From Mesorhizobium loti CJ3sym (lineage in GTDB: Bacteria; Pseudomonadota; Alphaproteobacteria; Rhizobiales; Rhizobiaceae), in assembly GCF_000472785.1 (NCBI RefSeq), contig NZ_AXAL01000002.1:407330-471329 (forward strand): a DNA stretch of 64,000 nucleotides, given 5' to 3'. The position numbers were made by a program, and so were the translations under genes. The stretch's first letter is position 1. Each line of letters opens with the position of its first letter. This document shows positions 45,999 to 55,099 of the stretch, piece after piece. A model generated the notes under the pieces. That model ran no database searches. It was not told where the DNA came from and saw nothing but the letters and a program-made list of their open reading frames with translations.

Positions 45999-48650
45999 CT
46001 ATTTGGCGACGCCGGCCTCCGCCATTGCCTTTTCGACCATGCCGACCCAGACCTCGTTGGCCCCCGGCAGCCGTCCTTGCGATTTCAGGTCCGTCAACGC
46101 GGCCAGCGCGGCCTTGAAATTTGTCGAAGGGTCAACGCCAGCCACGGCAAGCTTGTAGCGGCTGAAGGCGGCATCGACCGTGCGCTGCGCATTGCCCGGG
46201 TCGGCTTGCAACTGCGTGCTGGCGATCACGAAACCGGCCTGGTACTCGGCAGCCGCGCCGGTCTTGTCGCCCTTGCTCATCAGCATATCGCCGATGCGGT
46301 TGTGGCCGACCGAAAGGTCGCGCTGCCATTCGGCATTGTCGTGGTCGAGCTCGGCCAAATATTCCGCAATGGCTTGCGCCGAACGGCGGTCGGCGAGCGC
46401 TCCATCAACATCTCCGGCCTCGGCGCGGGCGTCGGATATCTTGCCCAGCGCAAGTTCGAGGTCACGCCGCCATAGTGTGTTGCCGGGATCCCGCGCCACC
46501 AGCTTTTGCGCGATATCGACGCTGCGCTGGTAGGGTTCGAAAGCCTTTTCGTTGTGCCCCGTCAGCCGCTGCAGGTCGCCGATAGCGGTGAGGCTGACGG
46601 TGATGTCACGCTGCAGTTCGGTGTCATCAGGCAGCTTCTTTGCCAGCGCCTCGGTGATCTGCAAGGATACGTCATATTCGGCTATCGAGCCTTCCAGGTC
46701 GTTGGTCAGCCGGAGCGCCAGTCCGACCTTTGAATGGCTGACCGAAAGGTCGCGCCGAAAGCCGTCATTGTCAGGCGCTTGTTCGACCAGGAACTCGGCC
46801 ACCTTGAGCGCAGAGCGGTAATTCGCCAGCGCGCCGGGTCCGTCGCCCGCAACCCGCATGGCGTCGCCGATGCGGTTGAAACAGACAGCGTAGTCGCGCA
46901 GATAGCCAAACGTGGGCTCCTTTTTGAGGATCGCCTTCATCGTGGCGAGAGCCTGCTGGTAAAGCGCGATCGCGCCGGCGGTATCGCCCATCGCCTTCTT
47001 GACGTCGGCCACCTTGTTTTGCGCCACGGCAAGGTCGCGCTGGTGGTCGATCTTGTCAGGCTCGGCGGCCGCGCGTTTCTCAGCGGACCGGACCATCGAA
47101 TCATAGGCTTTGCCGGCTTCCTGCAAATGGCCGACGGTCGTTTCCAGCGTGCCGATCAGTTCCCAGGACAATGTCTGCTGGTAGCGCGCGTCGTCCGGTA
47201 TCTGGAAACTCTCGACGTCAGCATAGAGCGCCACAGCCTTGCGGTAGTCCTCGATGGCGAGGTCGTAGCGCAATTGCGCCTGCGAGGCGCCGCCGGCTAA
47301 ATAGTGCGTCGTTGCCTCCGACAGCGTGCGCTCGATGAAGCGGCTTTTCAGATCGTCGCGCGACTTGCCGTCGATATTAGCCGCCTTGCCAAGCAGTGCG
47401 CGTGCCTCGTCGAACGAGCCGAGTGCCAATTGCGCCTCGGCCTGTTGGCGCAGCGCCGTCACCTGCGGGTCGGAGGAGGCGAAGTTGCGCAGATCGGCCT
47501 GCACCTTGATGAAAGCGTCGGCCGCTTCCTGGAGTTTCTGCCGGCGCTGCCCTGGCGCCATCGCCTTGCCATCGGAGGTGATGAGCGCGGCGTATAGCGG
47601 CGCCAGCGGCATGTCGGCGTGGGCCGCCACCGTCTCGACCTCGACGCGCAGGTCCGGCGTGACATCGGCCATGGCGAGCAGCAGCCGATCGCGCTCGGGC
47701 AGGTCATCCTTGCTGGCCTGCGCGGCGAAGAAAAGCCGGGGCAACCCGCTCTCGACATAGGGAAGCTGCTTGCCGCGCGACAGATCGTAGACCTGCTGCT
47801 GCACCAGGGTCAGCACGGAGCGTATTTCCAGCCCGTCCGTGGGCAGGAACCTGGCCAATGCGGCTGAGAATTCGGAGTTGCCGGATGTGCCGTCAGACGC
47901 CGTCTGTCCGAGCGCCGCGGAGAAGGCGAACAGCACGTTTTCGGCAGCACCCATGCGTCCGAGCCCCGGCTTGGCCTGGGCTTTCACCTCCGGCGCGATG
48001 GATACCACGCCGCGTCCTTCGCCAGATTCGCCGTCTCCAGACTGGCTTCCCCCGGATTGGCCAAAAGGATCGTTGCGGCAAGCGTCGAGCACCACGAGGC
48101 CGATCTTGCCGACCGCGGTCACCGTCTCGCGCACCTCTTCGAGTGGAAGGGTTGTGGCCTTCAATCGGTCCAGCGAAGACGGATCGGCATCGACCGGCAG
48201 AAGGCGGTTGTCGCCCGCGATCTCGACGCCATGGCCGGAAAAATAGACCAGCGCGACATCGGCGCCGGCGGCATCGTTGCGAAAATCCTCCAGGGCGCGG
48301 CGCATGCGTTTCAGGTCGCGGTTCGCTTCGGTGGTGACGTCGAAGCCGAGTTTTTGCAGCGCGGCTTCGATCGTGCGGCTGTCGTTCACCGCGTTCTTCA
48401 GGGGACGCACATTGCGATACTCGTCGGCCGCGATAATCAGCGCGACCCGCCGCTCGGCGTGTGCCGCCGAGACGAAAAACACCGTCAGGATGACTGCCAG
48501 GAAAAACCGCAATGCCCCAATCCACCCCAAGCCGACAGCGTCCCACGGCTTTTCGGTGCAAGCAAGCCGGCTCGATATGATCCGGGAACTCAGGGATTGC
48601 GGGCATGACGGCGTCAATGTGCCGCCATGGCCGGGTTCCCATTGCGCCAT
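45999..48650 (-). CDS. Exported caspase-like (C14) protein with TPR-type repeats
   Basis: About 883 residues from ATG 48650. A signal peptide (FFLAVILTVFFVSAAHA) precedes a caspase p20-like domain: ERRVALIIAADEYRNV, the catalytic His in VYFSGHGVEIAG and the catalytic Cys in LVVLDACRNDPF. Then come a p10-like part and, over the last 450 residues, tandem repeats of about 45-50 residues with the recurring RDL-V---K-GD pattern typical of TPR helices. Both catalytic residues are kept. The start is uncertain: the frame opens at 48716, and a TTG at 48530 would place the signal peptide right at the N-terminus. Divergent from proS by about 80 bases. Confidence 0.85.
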   Translation of the reverse strand: MAQWEPGHGGTLTPSCPQSLSSRIISSRLACTEKPWDAVGLGWIGALRFFLAVILTVFFVSAAHAERRVALIIAADEYRNVRPLKNAVNDSRTIEAALQKLGFDVTTEANRDLKRMRRALEDFRNDAAGADVALVYFSGHGVEIAGDNRLLPVDADPSSLDRLKATTLPLEEVRETVTAVGKIGLVVLDACRNDPFGQSGGSQSGDGESGEGRGVVSIAPEVKAQAKPGLGRMGAAENVLFAFSAALGQTASDGTSGNSEFSAALARFLPTDGLEIRSVLTLVQQQVYDLSRGKQLPYVESGLPRLFFAAQASKDDLPERDRLLLAMADVTPDLRVEVETVAAHADMPLAPLYAALITSDGKAMAPGQRRQKLQEAADAFIKVQADLRNFASSDPQVTALRQQAEAQLALGSFDEARALLGKAANIDGKSRDDLKSRFIERTLSEATTHYLAGGASQAQLRYDLAIEDYRKAVALYADVESFQIPDDARYQQTLSWELIGTLETTVGHLQEAGKAYDSMVRSAEKRAAAEPDKIDHQRDLAVAQNKVADVKKAMGDTAGAIALYQQALATMKAILKKEPTFGYLRDYAVCFNRIGDAMRVAGDGPGALANYRSALKVAEFLVEQAPDNDGFRRDLSVSHSKVGLALRLTNDLEGSIAEYDVSLQITEALAKKLPDDTELQRDITVSLTAIGDLQRLTGHNEKAFEPYQRSVDIAQKLVARDPGNTLWRRDLELALGKISDARAEAGDVDGALADRRSAQAIAEYLAELDHDNAEWQRDLSVGHNRIGDMLMSKGDKTGAAAEYQAGFVIASTQLQADPGNAQRTVDAAFSRYKLAVAGVDPSTNFKAALAALTDLKSQGRLPGANEVWVGMVEKAMAEAGVAK

Positions 48651-48730
48651 GAAATGGCTATGAAGCCGGGTCAAGCAAGCCTGTGTCGCGCCGATTCTGG
48701 CGTGGCCGTTCCTCATTCACGGACCAGTCC

Positions 48731-50059
48731 ATGCGTTTGTCGCGCTATTTCCTGCCCATCCTCAAAGAAAATCCGCGCGAGGCCGAGATCGTCTCGCACC
48801 GGCTGATGCTGCGTGCCGGCATGATCCGCCAGCAGGGGCAGGGCAGTTTCTCCTGGCTGCCACTCGGCAAGCGCGTGCTCGACAAGGTCTGCCAGATCAT
48901 CCGCGAGGAGCAGAACCGCGCCGGCGCGCTGGAAATCCTGATGCCGACCATCCAATCGGCCGATCTGTGGCGCGAAAGCGGCCGCTATGACGACTATGGC
49001 AAGGAGATGCTGCGCATCAAGGATCGCCAGGATCGCGACATGCTCTACGGTCCGACCAATGAGGAAGTGGTCACCGAAATCGTCCGCGCTTACGTCAAAT
49101 CCTACAAGGATCTGCCGCTCAACCTCTACCACATCCAGTGGAAATTCCGTGACGAGGTTCGGCCGCGCTTCGGCGTGATGCGCAGCCGAGAATTCCTGAT
49201 GAAGGACGCCTATTCCTTCGACCTCGATTTCGAAGGCGCGAGAGCCGCCTATAACAGGATGTTCGTGTCCTATCTCAGGACTTTCACGCGCATGGGCCTG
49301 CAGGCGATCCCGATGCGGGCCGACACCGGGCCGATCGGCGGCGATCTCAGCCATGAATTCATCATCCTGGCCGACACCGGCGAAAGCCAAGTCTATTGTA
49401 ATCGCGATTATCTGTCGCTCCAGGTGCCCGGTGAAAACACCGACTTCGCCAATGACGCCGAGATATCGGACATCGTCAAGACGTGGACGACGCCTTACGC
49501 CGCCACCGACGAAATGCATGACGAGGCGGCGTGGGACAAGCTCGGCGAAGCGGACCGTGTCTCGGCGCGGGGCATCGAGGTTGGCCACATCTTCCATTTC
49601 GGTGACAAATATTCCAAGCCCATGGGCGCCAAGGTGACCGGGCCCGACGGCAAGGATCATTTCGTCTCCGGTGGTTCCTACGGCATCGGCCCGTCGCGGC
49701 TTGTCGCGGCGATCATCGAAGCCAGCCATGACGAGAACGGCATCATCTGGCCGGACAGCGTGGCGCCGTTCGACATCGGCCTGATCAACATGAAGGTGGG
49801 CGACGCCGATTGCGACCGCGTCTGTGACGAACTCTATGCCGCCTTCACTGCTGCCGGCAAGGATGTGCTTTACGACGACACCGATCAGCGGCCGGGTGGC
49901 AAGTTCGCCACCGCCGACCTGATCGGCCTGCCCTGGCAAGTGATCGTGGGGCCGCGCGGTGTTGCGGCCGGCGAAATCGAGATCAAGAATCGCAAGACCG
50001 GCGAGCGCGAAACGCTGCCGCTGGCCGACGCGAAAAAGCGCTTCGGTGCTGCCGCATGA
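48731..50059 (+). CDS. proS: Proline--tRNA ligase, short alphaproteobacterial type
   Basis: 442 residues from ATG 48731. Class II motifs are visible: motif 1 around [22 protein letters not shown], motif 2 in [25 protein letters not shown] and motif 3 in [15 protein letters not shown]. The anticodon-binding domain ends the protein. The large editing insertion of the 570-residue bacterial type is absent, as usual in alphaproteobacteria. Its last 4 bases overlap the lolC/E-like gene. Confidence 0.96.
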   Translation: MRLSRYFLPILKENPREAEIVSHRLMLRAGMIRQQGQGSFSWLPLGKRVLDKVCQIIREEQNRAGALEILMPTIQSADLWRESGRYDDYGKEMLRIKDRQDRDMLYGPTNEEVVTEIVRAYVKSYKDLPLNLYHIQWKFRDEVRPRFGVMRSREFLMKDAYSFDLDFEGARAAYNRMFVSYLRTFTRMGLQAIPMRADTGPIGGDLSHEFIILADTGESQVYCNRDYLSLQVPGENTDFANDAEISDIVKTWTTPYAATDEMHDEAAWDKLGEADRVSARGIEVGHIFHFGDKYSKPMGAKVTGPDGKDHFVSGGSYGIGPSRLVAAIIEASHDENGIIWPDSVAPFDIGLINMKVGDADCDRVCDELYAAFTAAGKDVLYDDTDQRPGGKFATADLIGLPWQVIVGPRGVAAGEIEIKNRKTGERETLPLADAKKRFGAAA

Positions 50060-51342
50060 TCGACGCGGCTGCGACAAGATCGGCGGGCGCCGGCCCGTTC
50101 TCCATCTTCGAACGCATGGTGGCGTGGCGCTATCTGCGCTCGCGGCGCAAGGAGACGGTAATTTCCGTCATCGCCTCGATCTCCTTCCTCGGCATCATGC
50201 TGGGGGTGGCGACGCTGATCGTGGTCATGGCCGTGATGAACGGGTTCCGCGCCGAGCTTTTGACGCGCATCCTCGGCGTCAACGGCCATTTGATCGTGCA
50301 GCCGCTCGATTCGCCGCTTGAGGACTACGCCCAGGTTGCCGGCCGCATCAACGGCGTGCCCGGCGTCAAATACGCCATTCCGCTGATCGACGGCCAAGTG
50401 CTGGCGCAAGGCAATGTCGGCGGCGGCACAGGCGCGCTGGTGCGCGGCATCAGGGGCGATGATCTCGGCAAGATCGCCATTGTCGCCAGCAACATCAAGC
50501 AAGGCACGCTCGCCGATTTCGATACGGGCGAGGGCGTCGCCATCGGCAAGCGCATGGCGGAGAATCTCGGCCTGACGCTCGGCGACACCATCACGCTGAT
50601 CTCGCCCGACGGCGACGTGACGCCGATCGGTACGACGCCGCGCATGAAGGGCTACAAGATCGCGGCGATCTTCGAAGTCGGCATGTCGGAATATGACACT
50701 TCTATCGTCTACATGCCGTTCTCCGAGGCGCAGCTCTATTTCAACATGGATGGCCGCGCGCAGACGATCGAGATCTATGTCGACAATCCCGACGATGTCG
50801 ACGCGCTGAAACCGAAGGTCGAAGAGGCAGCTCAGCGGCCGATCGACATGGTCGACTGGCGCCAGCGCAACGAGACCTTCTTTTCGGCTCTCCAGGTCGA
50901 GCGCAACGTCATGTTCATGATCCTGACGCTGATCGTGCTGGTGGCGGCGCTCAACATCATTTCCGGACTGATCATGCTGGTGAAGGACAAGGGGCACGAC
51001 ATCGCCATCCTGCGCACCATGGGCGCCTCACGCGGCGCCATCCTGCGCATCTTCCTGATGACGGGTGCTGCGATCGGCGTCACCGGCACGCTGGCCGGCG
51101 TGCTGCTCGGCGTCGTCATCTGCACCAACATCGAATCGATCCGCCAGTTCTTCTCGTGGATGACCGGCAAGGTGCTGTTTAACCCGGAACTCTATTTCCT
51201 CAGCCAGTTGCCGGCGAAGATGGATCCGCGCGAGACCACCTATGTCGTCATCATGGCGCTCGGCCTGTCCTTCCTGGCGACAGTGTTTCCGGCATGGCGG
51301 GCCGCCCGCCTCGATCCTGTCGAAGCCTTGAGGTACGAGTAG
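50056..51342 (+). CDS. lolC: Lipoprotein-releasing system permease LolC/LolE family
   Basis: 428 residues. One N-terminal membrane helix (about 37-62), a periplasmic domain, then three helices (about 285-310, 330-360 and 390-415). [29 protein letters not shown] at the N-terminus and the C-terminal [17 protein letters not shown] are Lol hallmarks. It works with LolD to extract outer-membrane-bound lipoproteins. As in most alphaproteobacteria there is one permease gene, so it probably forms a homodimer (LolF-like). Confidence 0.92.
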   Translation: MIDAAATRSAGAGPFSIFERMVAWRYLRSRRKETVISVIASISFLGIMLGVATLIVVMAVMNGFRAELLTRILGVNGHLIVQPLDSPLEDYAQVAGRINGVPGVKYAIPLIDGQVLAQGNVGGGTGALVRGIRGDDLGKIAIVASNIKQGTLADFDTGEGVAIGKRMAENLGLTLGDTITLISPDGDVTPIGTTPRMKGYKIAAIFEVGMSEYDTSIVYMPFSEAQLYFNMDGRAQTIEIYVDNPDDVDALKPKVEEAAQRPIDMVDWRQRNETFFSALQVERNVMFMILTLIVLVAALNIISGLIMLVKDKGHDIAILRTMGASRGAILRIFLMTGAAIGVTGTLAGVLLGVVICTNIESIRQFFSWMTGKVLFNPELYFLSQLPAKMDPRETTYVVIMALGLSFLATVFPAWRAARLDPVEALRYE

Positions 51343-52022
51343 TGGCCGAGGTCATTATCGAACTGAAGAGCGTCGAGCGGCACTATGTCCAGGGGCCACG
51401 CAAGCTCACTATTCTCAACGGCGCCGATTTTGCGCTGAAGCGCGGCGAGATGGTGGCGCTGGTGGCGCCGTCTGGTACCGGCAAGTCGACGCTGCTGCAT
51501 ACCGCCGGCCTGCTCGAACGCCCCGACGCCGGCGATGTGATCCTGTCGGGCCGGGCCTGCGGGCGGCTGTCCGACGACGAGCGTACGTCAATCCGCCGCA
51601 ACGATGTCGGCTTCGTCTACCAGTTCCATCATCTGCTGCCGGAGTTTTCCGCGCTGGAAAACATCATGATGCCGCAGCTGATCAAGGGGTTGAGCCGCAA
51701 GGAAGCGTCCGAGCGGGCGGCGCAATTGCTCGACTACATGCAGATCGGCAAGCGCGCGTCGCACCGGCCGTCCGAACTCTCCGGCGGCGAACAGCAGCGT
51801 GTCGCCATTGCACGCGCGGTCGCCAATGCGCCGCTGGTGCTTCTGGCCGACGAGCCAACCGGCAATCTCGACCCGGTCACCGCTTCCTATGTCTTCGACG
51901 CGCTGAGCGCGTTGGTCAAGCAATCGGGACTCGCCGCGCTGATCGCCACCCACAATCACGACCTGGCATCGCGCATGGACCGGCGTGTCACGCTCGCCGA
52001 CGGCAAGGTTGTGCCGCTGTAG
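51342..52022 (+). CDS. lolD: Lipoprotein-releasing system ATP-binding protein
   Basis: 226 residues from GTG 51342, sharing a base with the lolC stop; the longer frame is a lolC shadow. Walker [13 protein letters not shown] near residue 44, signature [15 protein letters not shown], Walker [13 protein letters not shown] and switch His in IATHNHDLA are complete. It powers the permease. Nothing that follows on the same strand within 500 bases is coupled to it. Confidence 0.94.
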   Translation: MAEVIIELKSVERHYVQGPRKLTILNGADFALKRGEMVALVAPSGTGKSTLLHTAGLLERPDAGDVILSGRACGRLSDDERTSIRRNDVGFVYQFHHLLPEFSALENIMMPQLIKGLSRKEASERAAQLLDYMQIGKRASHRPSELSGGEQQRVAIARAVANAPLVLLADEPTGNLDPVTASYVFDALSALVKQSGLAALIATHNHDLASRMDRRVTLADGKVVPL

Positions 52023-52053
52023 GGGTTCTGGTCTCTCCGAGAGTCACTCAGGG

Positions 52054-52353
52054 TTAGAACCGCCAATGGGCCTTAAGTGCGATCAGGGTGGAAGAGATCG
52101 CGATCAGCACAAGGATGAGCAGCCAGGTTACAAAGTTGCGCGATAGGCGCCACCGGCGGCCTTGCCTCATGCGCTTTCGCCAGCGATCGGCCTGATTGGC
52201 GCCTTGGTGTTGCCCCACGTCCATCACTCGGTAGTCGTACAGCTTGCCCACTATTGTCTCGGCTGAGATCGAGTGTAAGCAGGCGTTAATATGGCTTCCA
52301 CTGGTGAAGAACCCGTAACGCTTGAAGCGCGCCAGGGACCGCGAAAGGCTCAT
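52054..52353 (-). CDS. Small basic protein with C-terminal membrane helix, hypothetical
   Basis: 99 residues. Residues 1-70 are Arg/Lys and His rich; residues about 74-94 (WLLILVLIAISSTLIALKA) form one membrane helix, giving a tail-anchored layout. The function is unknown. It is divergent from the LexA-box micro-gene and convergent with lolD (31-base gap). Confidence 0.5.
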   Translation of the reverse strand: MSLSRSLARFKRYGFFTSGSHINACLHSISAETIVGKLYDYRVMDVGQHQGANQADRWRKRMRQGRRWRLSRNFVTWLLILVLIAISSTLIALKAHWRF

Positions 52354-52485
52354 CCGTAATGCTCCGGGACGATAGCCTGGCCCGACATGTTCCCTGACTT
52401 GTTGATAGGTGTCGGGCCGTCAACCTTTTCTTAACCCTGCCGATTTGATCGCCCGGAGATTCCGTCCTCAGGCGGATTTCGCTCG

Positions 52486-52520
52486 TTGACTTTGAAACAA
52501 AATTAGAACAAATTAAGAAC
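52486..52520 (+). promoter_or_regulatory. LexA (SOS) box within a promoter
   Basis: GAAC, seven bases, GAAC at 52506-52520 is a perfect match to the alphaproteobacterial LexA site (GTTC-N7-GTTC read on the other strand). TTGACT at 52486-52491 is a good -35, and the box covers the place where the -10 should be, the right position for repression. The micro-gene start is 22 bases downstream. Confidence 0.85.
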
Positions 52521-52542
52521 ATATCAACAACAGGAGAGAGTT

Positions 52543-52629
52543 ATGACCGATCTGGTTCAGGATGTCATCTCGCTGGTTTGCATGAGCACATTCCTCATTT
52601 CCATGGCGATCTGGATCGGCGCCATGTGA
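52543..52629 (+). CDS. 28-residue SOS-controlled membrane peptide, SidA-like
   Basis: ATG 52543 follows AGGAGAGAG at ideal spacing. The peptide begins MTDLVQDVISLV and ends SMAIWIGAM: a short polar N-terminus and one hydrophobic helix (about residues 8-27), so a single-span inner-membrane micro-protein. A perfect LexA box precedes it and a GC hairpin follows it. In Caulobacter the 29-residue, LexA-controlled membrane peptide SidA blocks division through FtsW; the size, topology and control match, but I cannot claim sequence homology. The gene is too short for routine annotation. Confidence 0.75.
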   Translation: MTDLVQDVISLVCMSTFLISMAIWIGAM

Positions 52630-52632
52630 TTT

Positions 52633-52648
52633 GGCGGCTCTCGCCGCC
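52633..52648 (+). terminator. GC-rich hairpin after the SOS micro-gene
   Basis: GGCGGC, loop TCTC, GCCGCC begins 4 bases after the micro-gene stop, followed by pyrimidine-rich TTCGCTTCC. The T-run is poor, so termination would be partial, but the position suits a one-gene transcript. Confidence 0.5.
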
Positions 52649-52743
52649 TTCGCTTCCGGCGGACAAAGAGACCGTATTGCCGTTAAGCCTTTCTTGCCGC
52701 AGCGACGCTAGGGTGCGTCTCCAAGGCAGGGAGCAACGTCCAG

Positions 52744-53994
52744 GTGTCGCCCATCGTCACGGCCATTCTGGTGGCCAGCAATCTCGGGCTGATCTTTCTC
52801 TTGATGACCGTGCCGCTCGGTTTGCGCACGGTCAGCTCCAGCCGCGTGATCACCGCAGACCGCCAGCGCCTCTGGCAGACGCTGTGGCCGCTTGGCAGCG
52901 ATGCCGGCTGGGCCGGTGAGATCCTGTCGGCGCAGCCGCTGGACGGGCAAAGCGAGGCCCGCATCATGCTGTCGTGGGAAGGCCGCGACGGCAAGCCGAT
53001 CGAGCGCCGGGCGCGGTTCGAAGACATTGTCGAGGGCAGCCGATTCGCGATGCGCGTCATCGAGGACACCGCGCTCGATGCCTCGTTCTGGAAAGACTAT
53101 CGCGAAACCACCGAACTCGTCTCCGAAGGCAATGGCACGCGGGTGACGCTCAGCCGGACGGACCGCTATCGTGGCGTTGCCTTCCTGGTGTTCCGGTACT
53201 TCGCCATGCGCCGTGAGTTGTCCAAGCTGCAGCGTTGGGCTGTGACAGGGCAGTACCGCAAGGGCGGCTGGTTCGAGCATCCGCTGAGCCAGGTTGGCTT
53301 TGCCGCGCTGTCGGCATTGATCCTGTGGCCGTTCTTCGGCCTCCATCTCGGCGGGCTGGCACTGGCCTCGATCCTGACCTCGGTCGTGGCCCTGCACGAG
53401 CTTGGCCACATGGCGGCTTTCCGCTTGATGGGCCACCGCAAGGCGCGGATGATCTTCATTCCGCTGCTTGGCGGCATCGCCATTGGCGGCCGGCCCTACA
53501 ACAGCCGTTTCGAAGTGGCCTTCGTGGCGCTGATGGGGGCAGGTTTCTCCGCCTTCCTGGTGCCGATCGCCATCGCCGCCAGCACGTTTGCAGGCGCGGA
53601 GGGACACCGGCTGGCGGCGGTGCTGCTGGCGACGCTGGCAGGCTTTGTCGCCCTGTTCAACATCGCCAATCTGGTGCCGGTGTGGAAGTTCGACGGCGGC
53701 CAGGTGCTGCGCCAGATCTGCCCGGGGCCGATCGCGTTGGCGCTGGCCTCATTCTTCCTGCTCTCGGCTTTCCTGGCGGTGGGCTGGCAGGCCGGCTTCT
53801 CCTCCGGCTTTCTGCTCGCGACAGGAGCGGTCTTTTCAATCCTCAGCCTGCTGACCATGGGCAGCGGGGTAAAGCCGCGTTACGAGCTGAAGCCGATCCG
53901 CACCGTCGACCGCTTCGCCATGGCTGGCGCGTTGCTGGCGGTGTTCGCCATCCATGGCTGCGGTGTCCTGTGGGCGGCATCGCAGTTGATTTGA
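52744..53994 (+). CDS. M50-like membrane metalloprotease with an N-terminal SRPBCC-like domain
   Basis: 416 residues from GTG 52744. A membrane helix (about 5-25) is followed by a soluble part of about 140 residues that resembles SRPBCC/polyketide-cyclase proteins (RVITADRQRLWQTLWPL, then LSWEGRDGKP and GTRVTLSRTDRYRG). The C-terminal half has about six helices with HELGH near residue 220 and NLVPVWKFDGGQVL near 308, the zinc ligands of site-2 proteases. It may cleave a membrane-bound regulator or simply be a peptidase M50 relative; the soluble domain would sense a ligand (inference). Confidence 0.8.
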   Translation: MSPIVTAILVASNLGLIFLLMTVPLGLRTVSSSRVITADRQRLWQTLWPLGSDAGWAGEILSAQPLDGQSEARIMLSWEGRDGKPIERRARFEDIVEGSRFAMRVIEDTALDASFWKDYRETTELVSEGNGTRVTLSRTDRYRGVAFLVFRYFAMRRELSKLQRWAVTGQYRKGGWFEHPLSQVGFAALSALILWPFFGLHLGGLALASILTSVVALHELGHMAAFRLMGHRKARMIFIPLLGGIAIGGRPYNSRFEVAFVALMGAGFSAFLVPIAIAASTFAGAEGHRLAAVLLATLAGFVALFNIANLVPVWKFDGGQVLRQICPGPIALALASFFLLSAFLAVGWQAGFSSGFLLATGAVFSILSLLTMGSGVKPRYELKPIRTVDRFAMAGALLAVFAIHGCGVLWAASQLI

Positions 53995-54009
53995 GTTGCT
54001 TCCAAGGGT

Positions 54010-54753
54010 TCAACCGGCCTTGCGCGCTGCTTCGGCAGGCAAAGCCGTGGCTGGGCCGAAAACATCCTCGAAGGCGGATTTCAGCGCCAGATCAAGGTCG
54101 GCCATGCCGACGGGAAGGCCAAGGTCGACGAGGCTGGTGATGCCGTGGTCCTGCACGCCGCAGGGCACGATACCGCTGAAATGCGCGAGCTCCGGCTCGA
54201 CGTTGATGGCGATGCCGTGAAAGCTCACCCAGCGCCGCAGCCTGATGCCTATTGCGGCGATCTTGTCCTCCGCCGGCGAGCCGTCCAGCAAGGCAGGGCG
54301 ATCGGGCCGCACCACCCAGACGCCAACCCGGTCCTCGCGGCGCTCGCCATGGACGTTGAAGGCAGCAAGCGTGCCGATGATCCACTGTTCGAGCGCGGCG
54401 ACGAAAGCGCGCACGTCCTCGCGCCGCCGCTTCAGGTCGAGCATGACGTAGGCAACCCGCTGGCCCGGCCCATGATAGGTGTATTCGCCGCCGCGTCCGG
54501 CCGCGAAGACCGGAAACCGGTCAGGCTCGATCAAATCCTCGATGCGGGCACTGGTGCCGGCGGTGTAGAGCGGGGGATGTTCGACCAGCCAGACCATTTC
54601 GCCGGCGGCCCCGCTGCGGATCGCCTCGGCGCGCGTCTCCATGAAGGCGATCGCATCGGGATAGGCGGTGAGATCAGGCTCGATCCGCCATTCGACCGGT
54701 GCCGAACCGGGGAGCGGCAGGAACGACGTGGCAATCTGGCTGCGTTCTGGCAT
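54010..54753 (-). CDS. lipB: Octanoyl-[acyl-carrier-protein]-protein transferase
   Basis: 247 residues. [22 protein letters not shown] near residue 85 is the LipB signature, the Lys in [11 protein letters not shown] and the nucleophile Cys in [15 protein letters not shown] complete the Cys/Lys dyad. It moves octanoate from acyl-carrier protein to lipoyl domains. ATG 54753 is chosen; the frame is open to 54795 but adds nothing family-like. It faces the M50 gene with 15 bases between stops. Confidence 0.93.
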   Translation of the reverse strand: MPERSQIATSFLPLPGSAPVEWRIEPDLTAYPDAIAFMETRAEAIRSGAAGEMVWLVEHPPLYTAGTSARIEDLIEPDRFPVFAAGRGGEYTYHGPGQRVAYVMLDLKRRREDVRAFVAALEQWIIGTLAAFNVHGERREDRVGVWVVRPDRPALLDGSPAEDKIAAIGIRLRRWVSFHGIAINVEPELAHFSGIVPCGVQDHGITSLVDLGLPVGMADLDLALKSAFEDVFGPATALPAEAARKAG

Positions 54754-54980
54754 GGCTTTTCGTTTTTCGCTTATGCCGCCGCGATCCGCTTGCACTTTCG
54801 GGCGACATGCATCTGCCTCCCATATGGCGTCAATCGCTCAAAACGTCCAGTTCCTGCGCCGTATTCCAATCCTGTGGACCGTTATGCCAATCGGTTGAGA
54901 TTATTGCTTGCCGCGCACTTGTTTCGCCGGAAACGATTTGCTACACGCCGCGAGCCGGTCGGTTCCGGCTCCTACCACGT

Positions 54981-55065
54981 GCGGTCGTGGCGGAATTGGT
55001 AGACGCGCAGCGTTGAGGTCGCTGTGGGGCAACCCGTGGAAGTTCGAGTCTTCTCGACCGCACCA
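54981..55065 (+). tRNA. tRNA-Leu(GAG)
   Basis: 85 bases with the long variable arm of class II tRNAs. Acceptor GCGGTCG pairs with CGACCGC, the anticodon stem CAGCG/CGCTG frames loop TTGAGGT (anticodon GAG), the T loop is TTCGAGT and CCA is encoded. An integrase lies 35 bases beyond the 3' end, so this is the likely integration site of the element that follows. Confidence 0.95.
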
Positions 55066-55067
55066 TT
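55030..55067. other. Probable attachment site (one end) at the tRNA-Leu 3' part
   Basis: The 3' half of tRNA-Leu, next to a tyrosine integrase gene pointing towards it, is the usual attB. No second copy of this sequence was seen later in the window, so the other end lies beyond base 64000 or has been lost. The exact core cannot be set without that copy. Confidence 0.5.
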
Positions 55068-55099
55068 TAGTTTTCGGGCTATTGAAATCATTGCTAATT

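Noticed and set aside
48713..50077. 454-residue minus-strand frame opposite proS
   Set aside because: Covers proS, which has all class II synthetase motifs.
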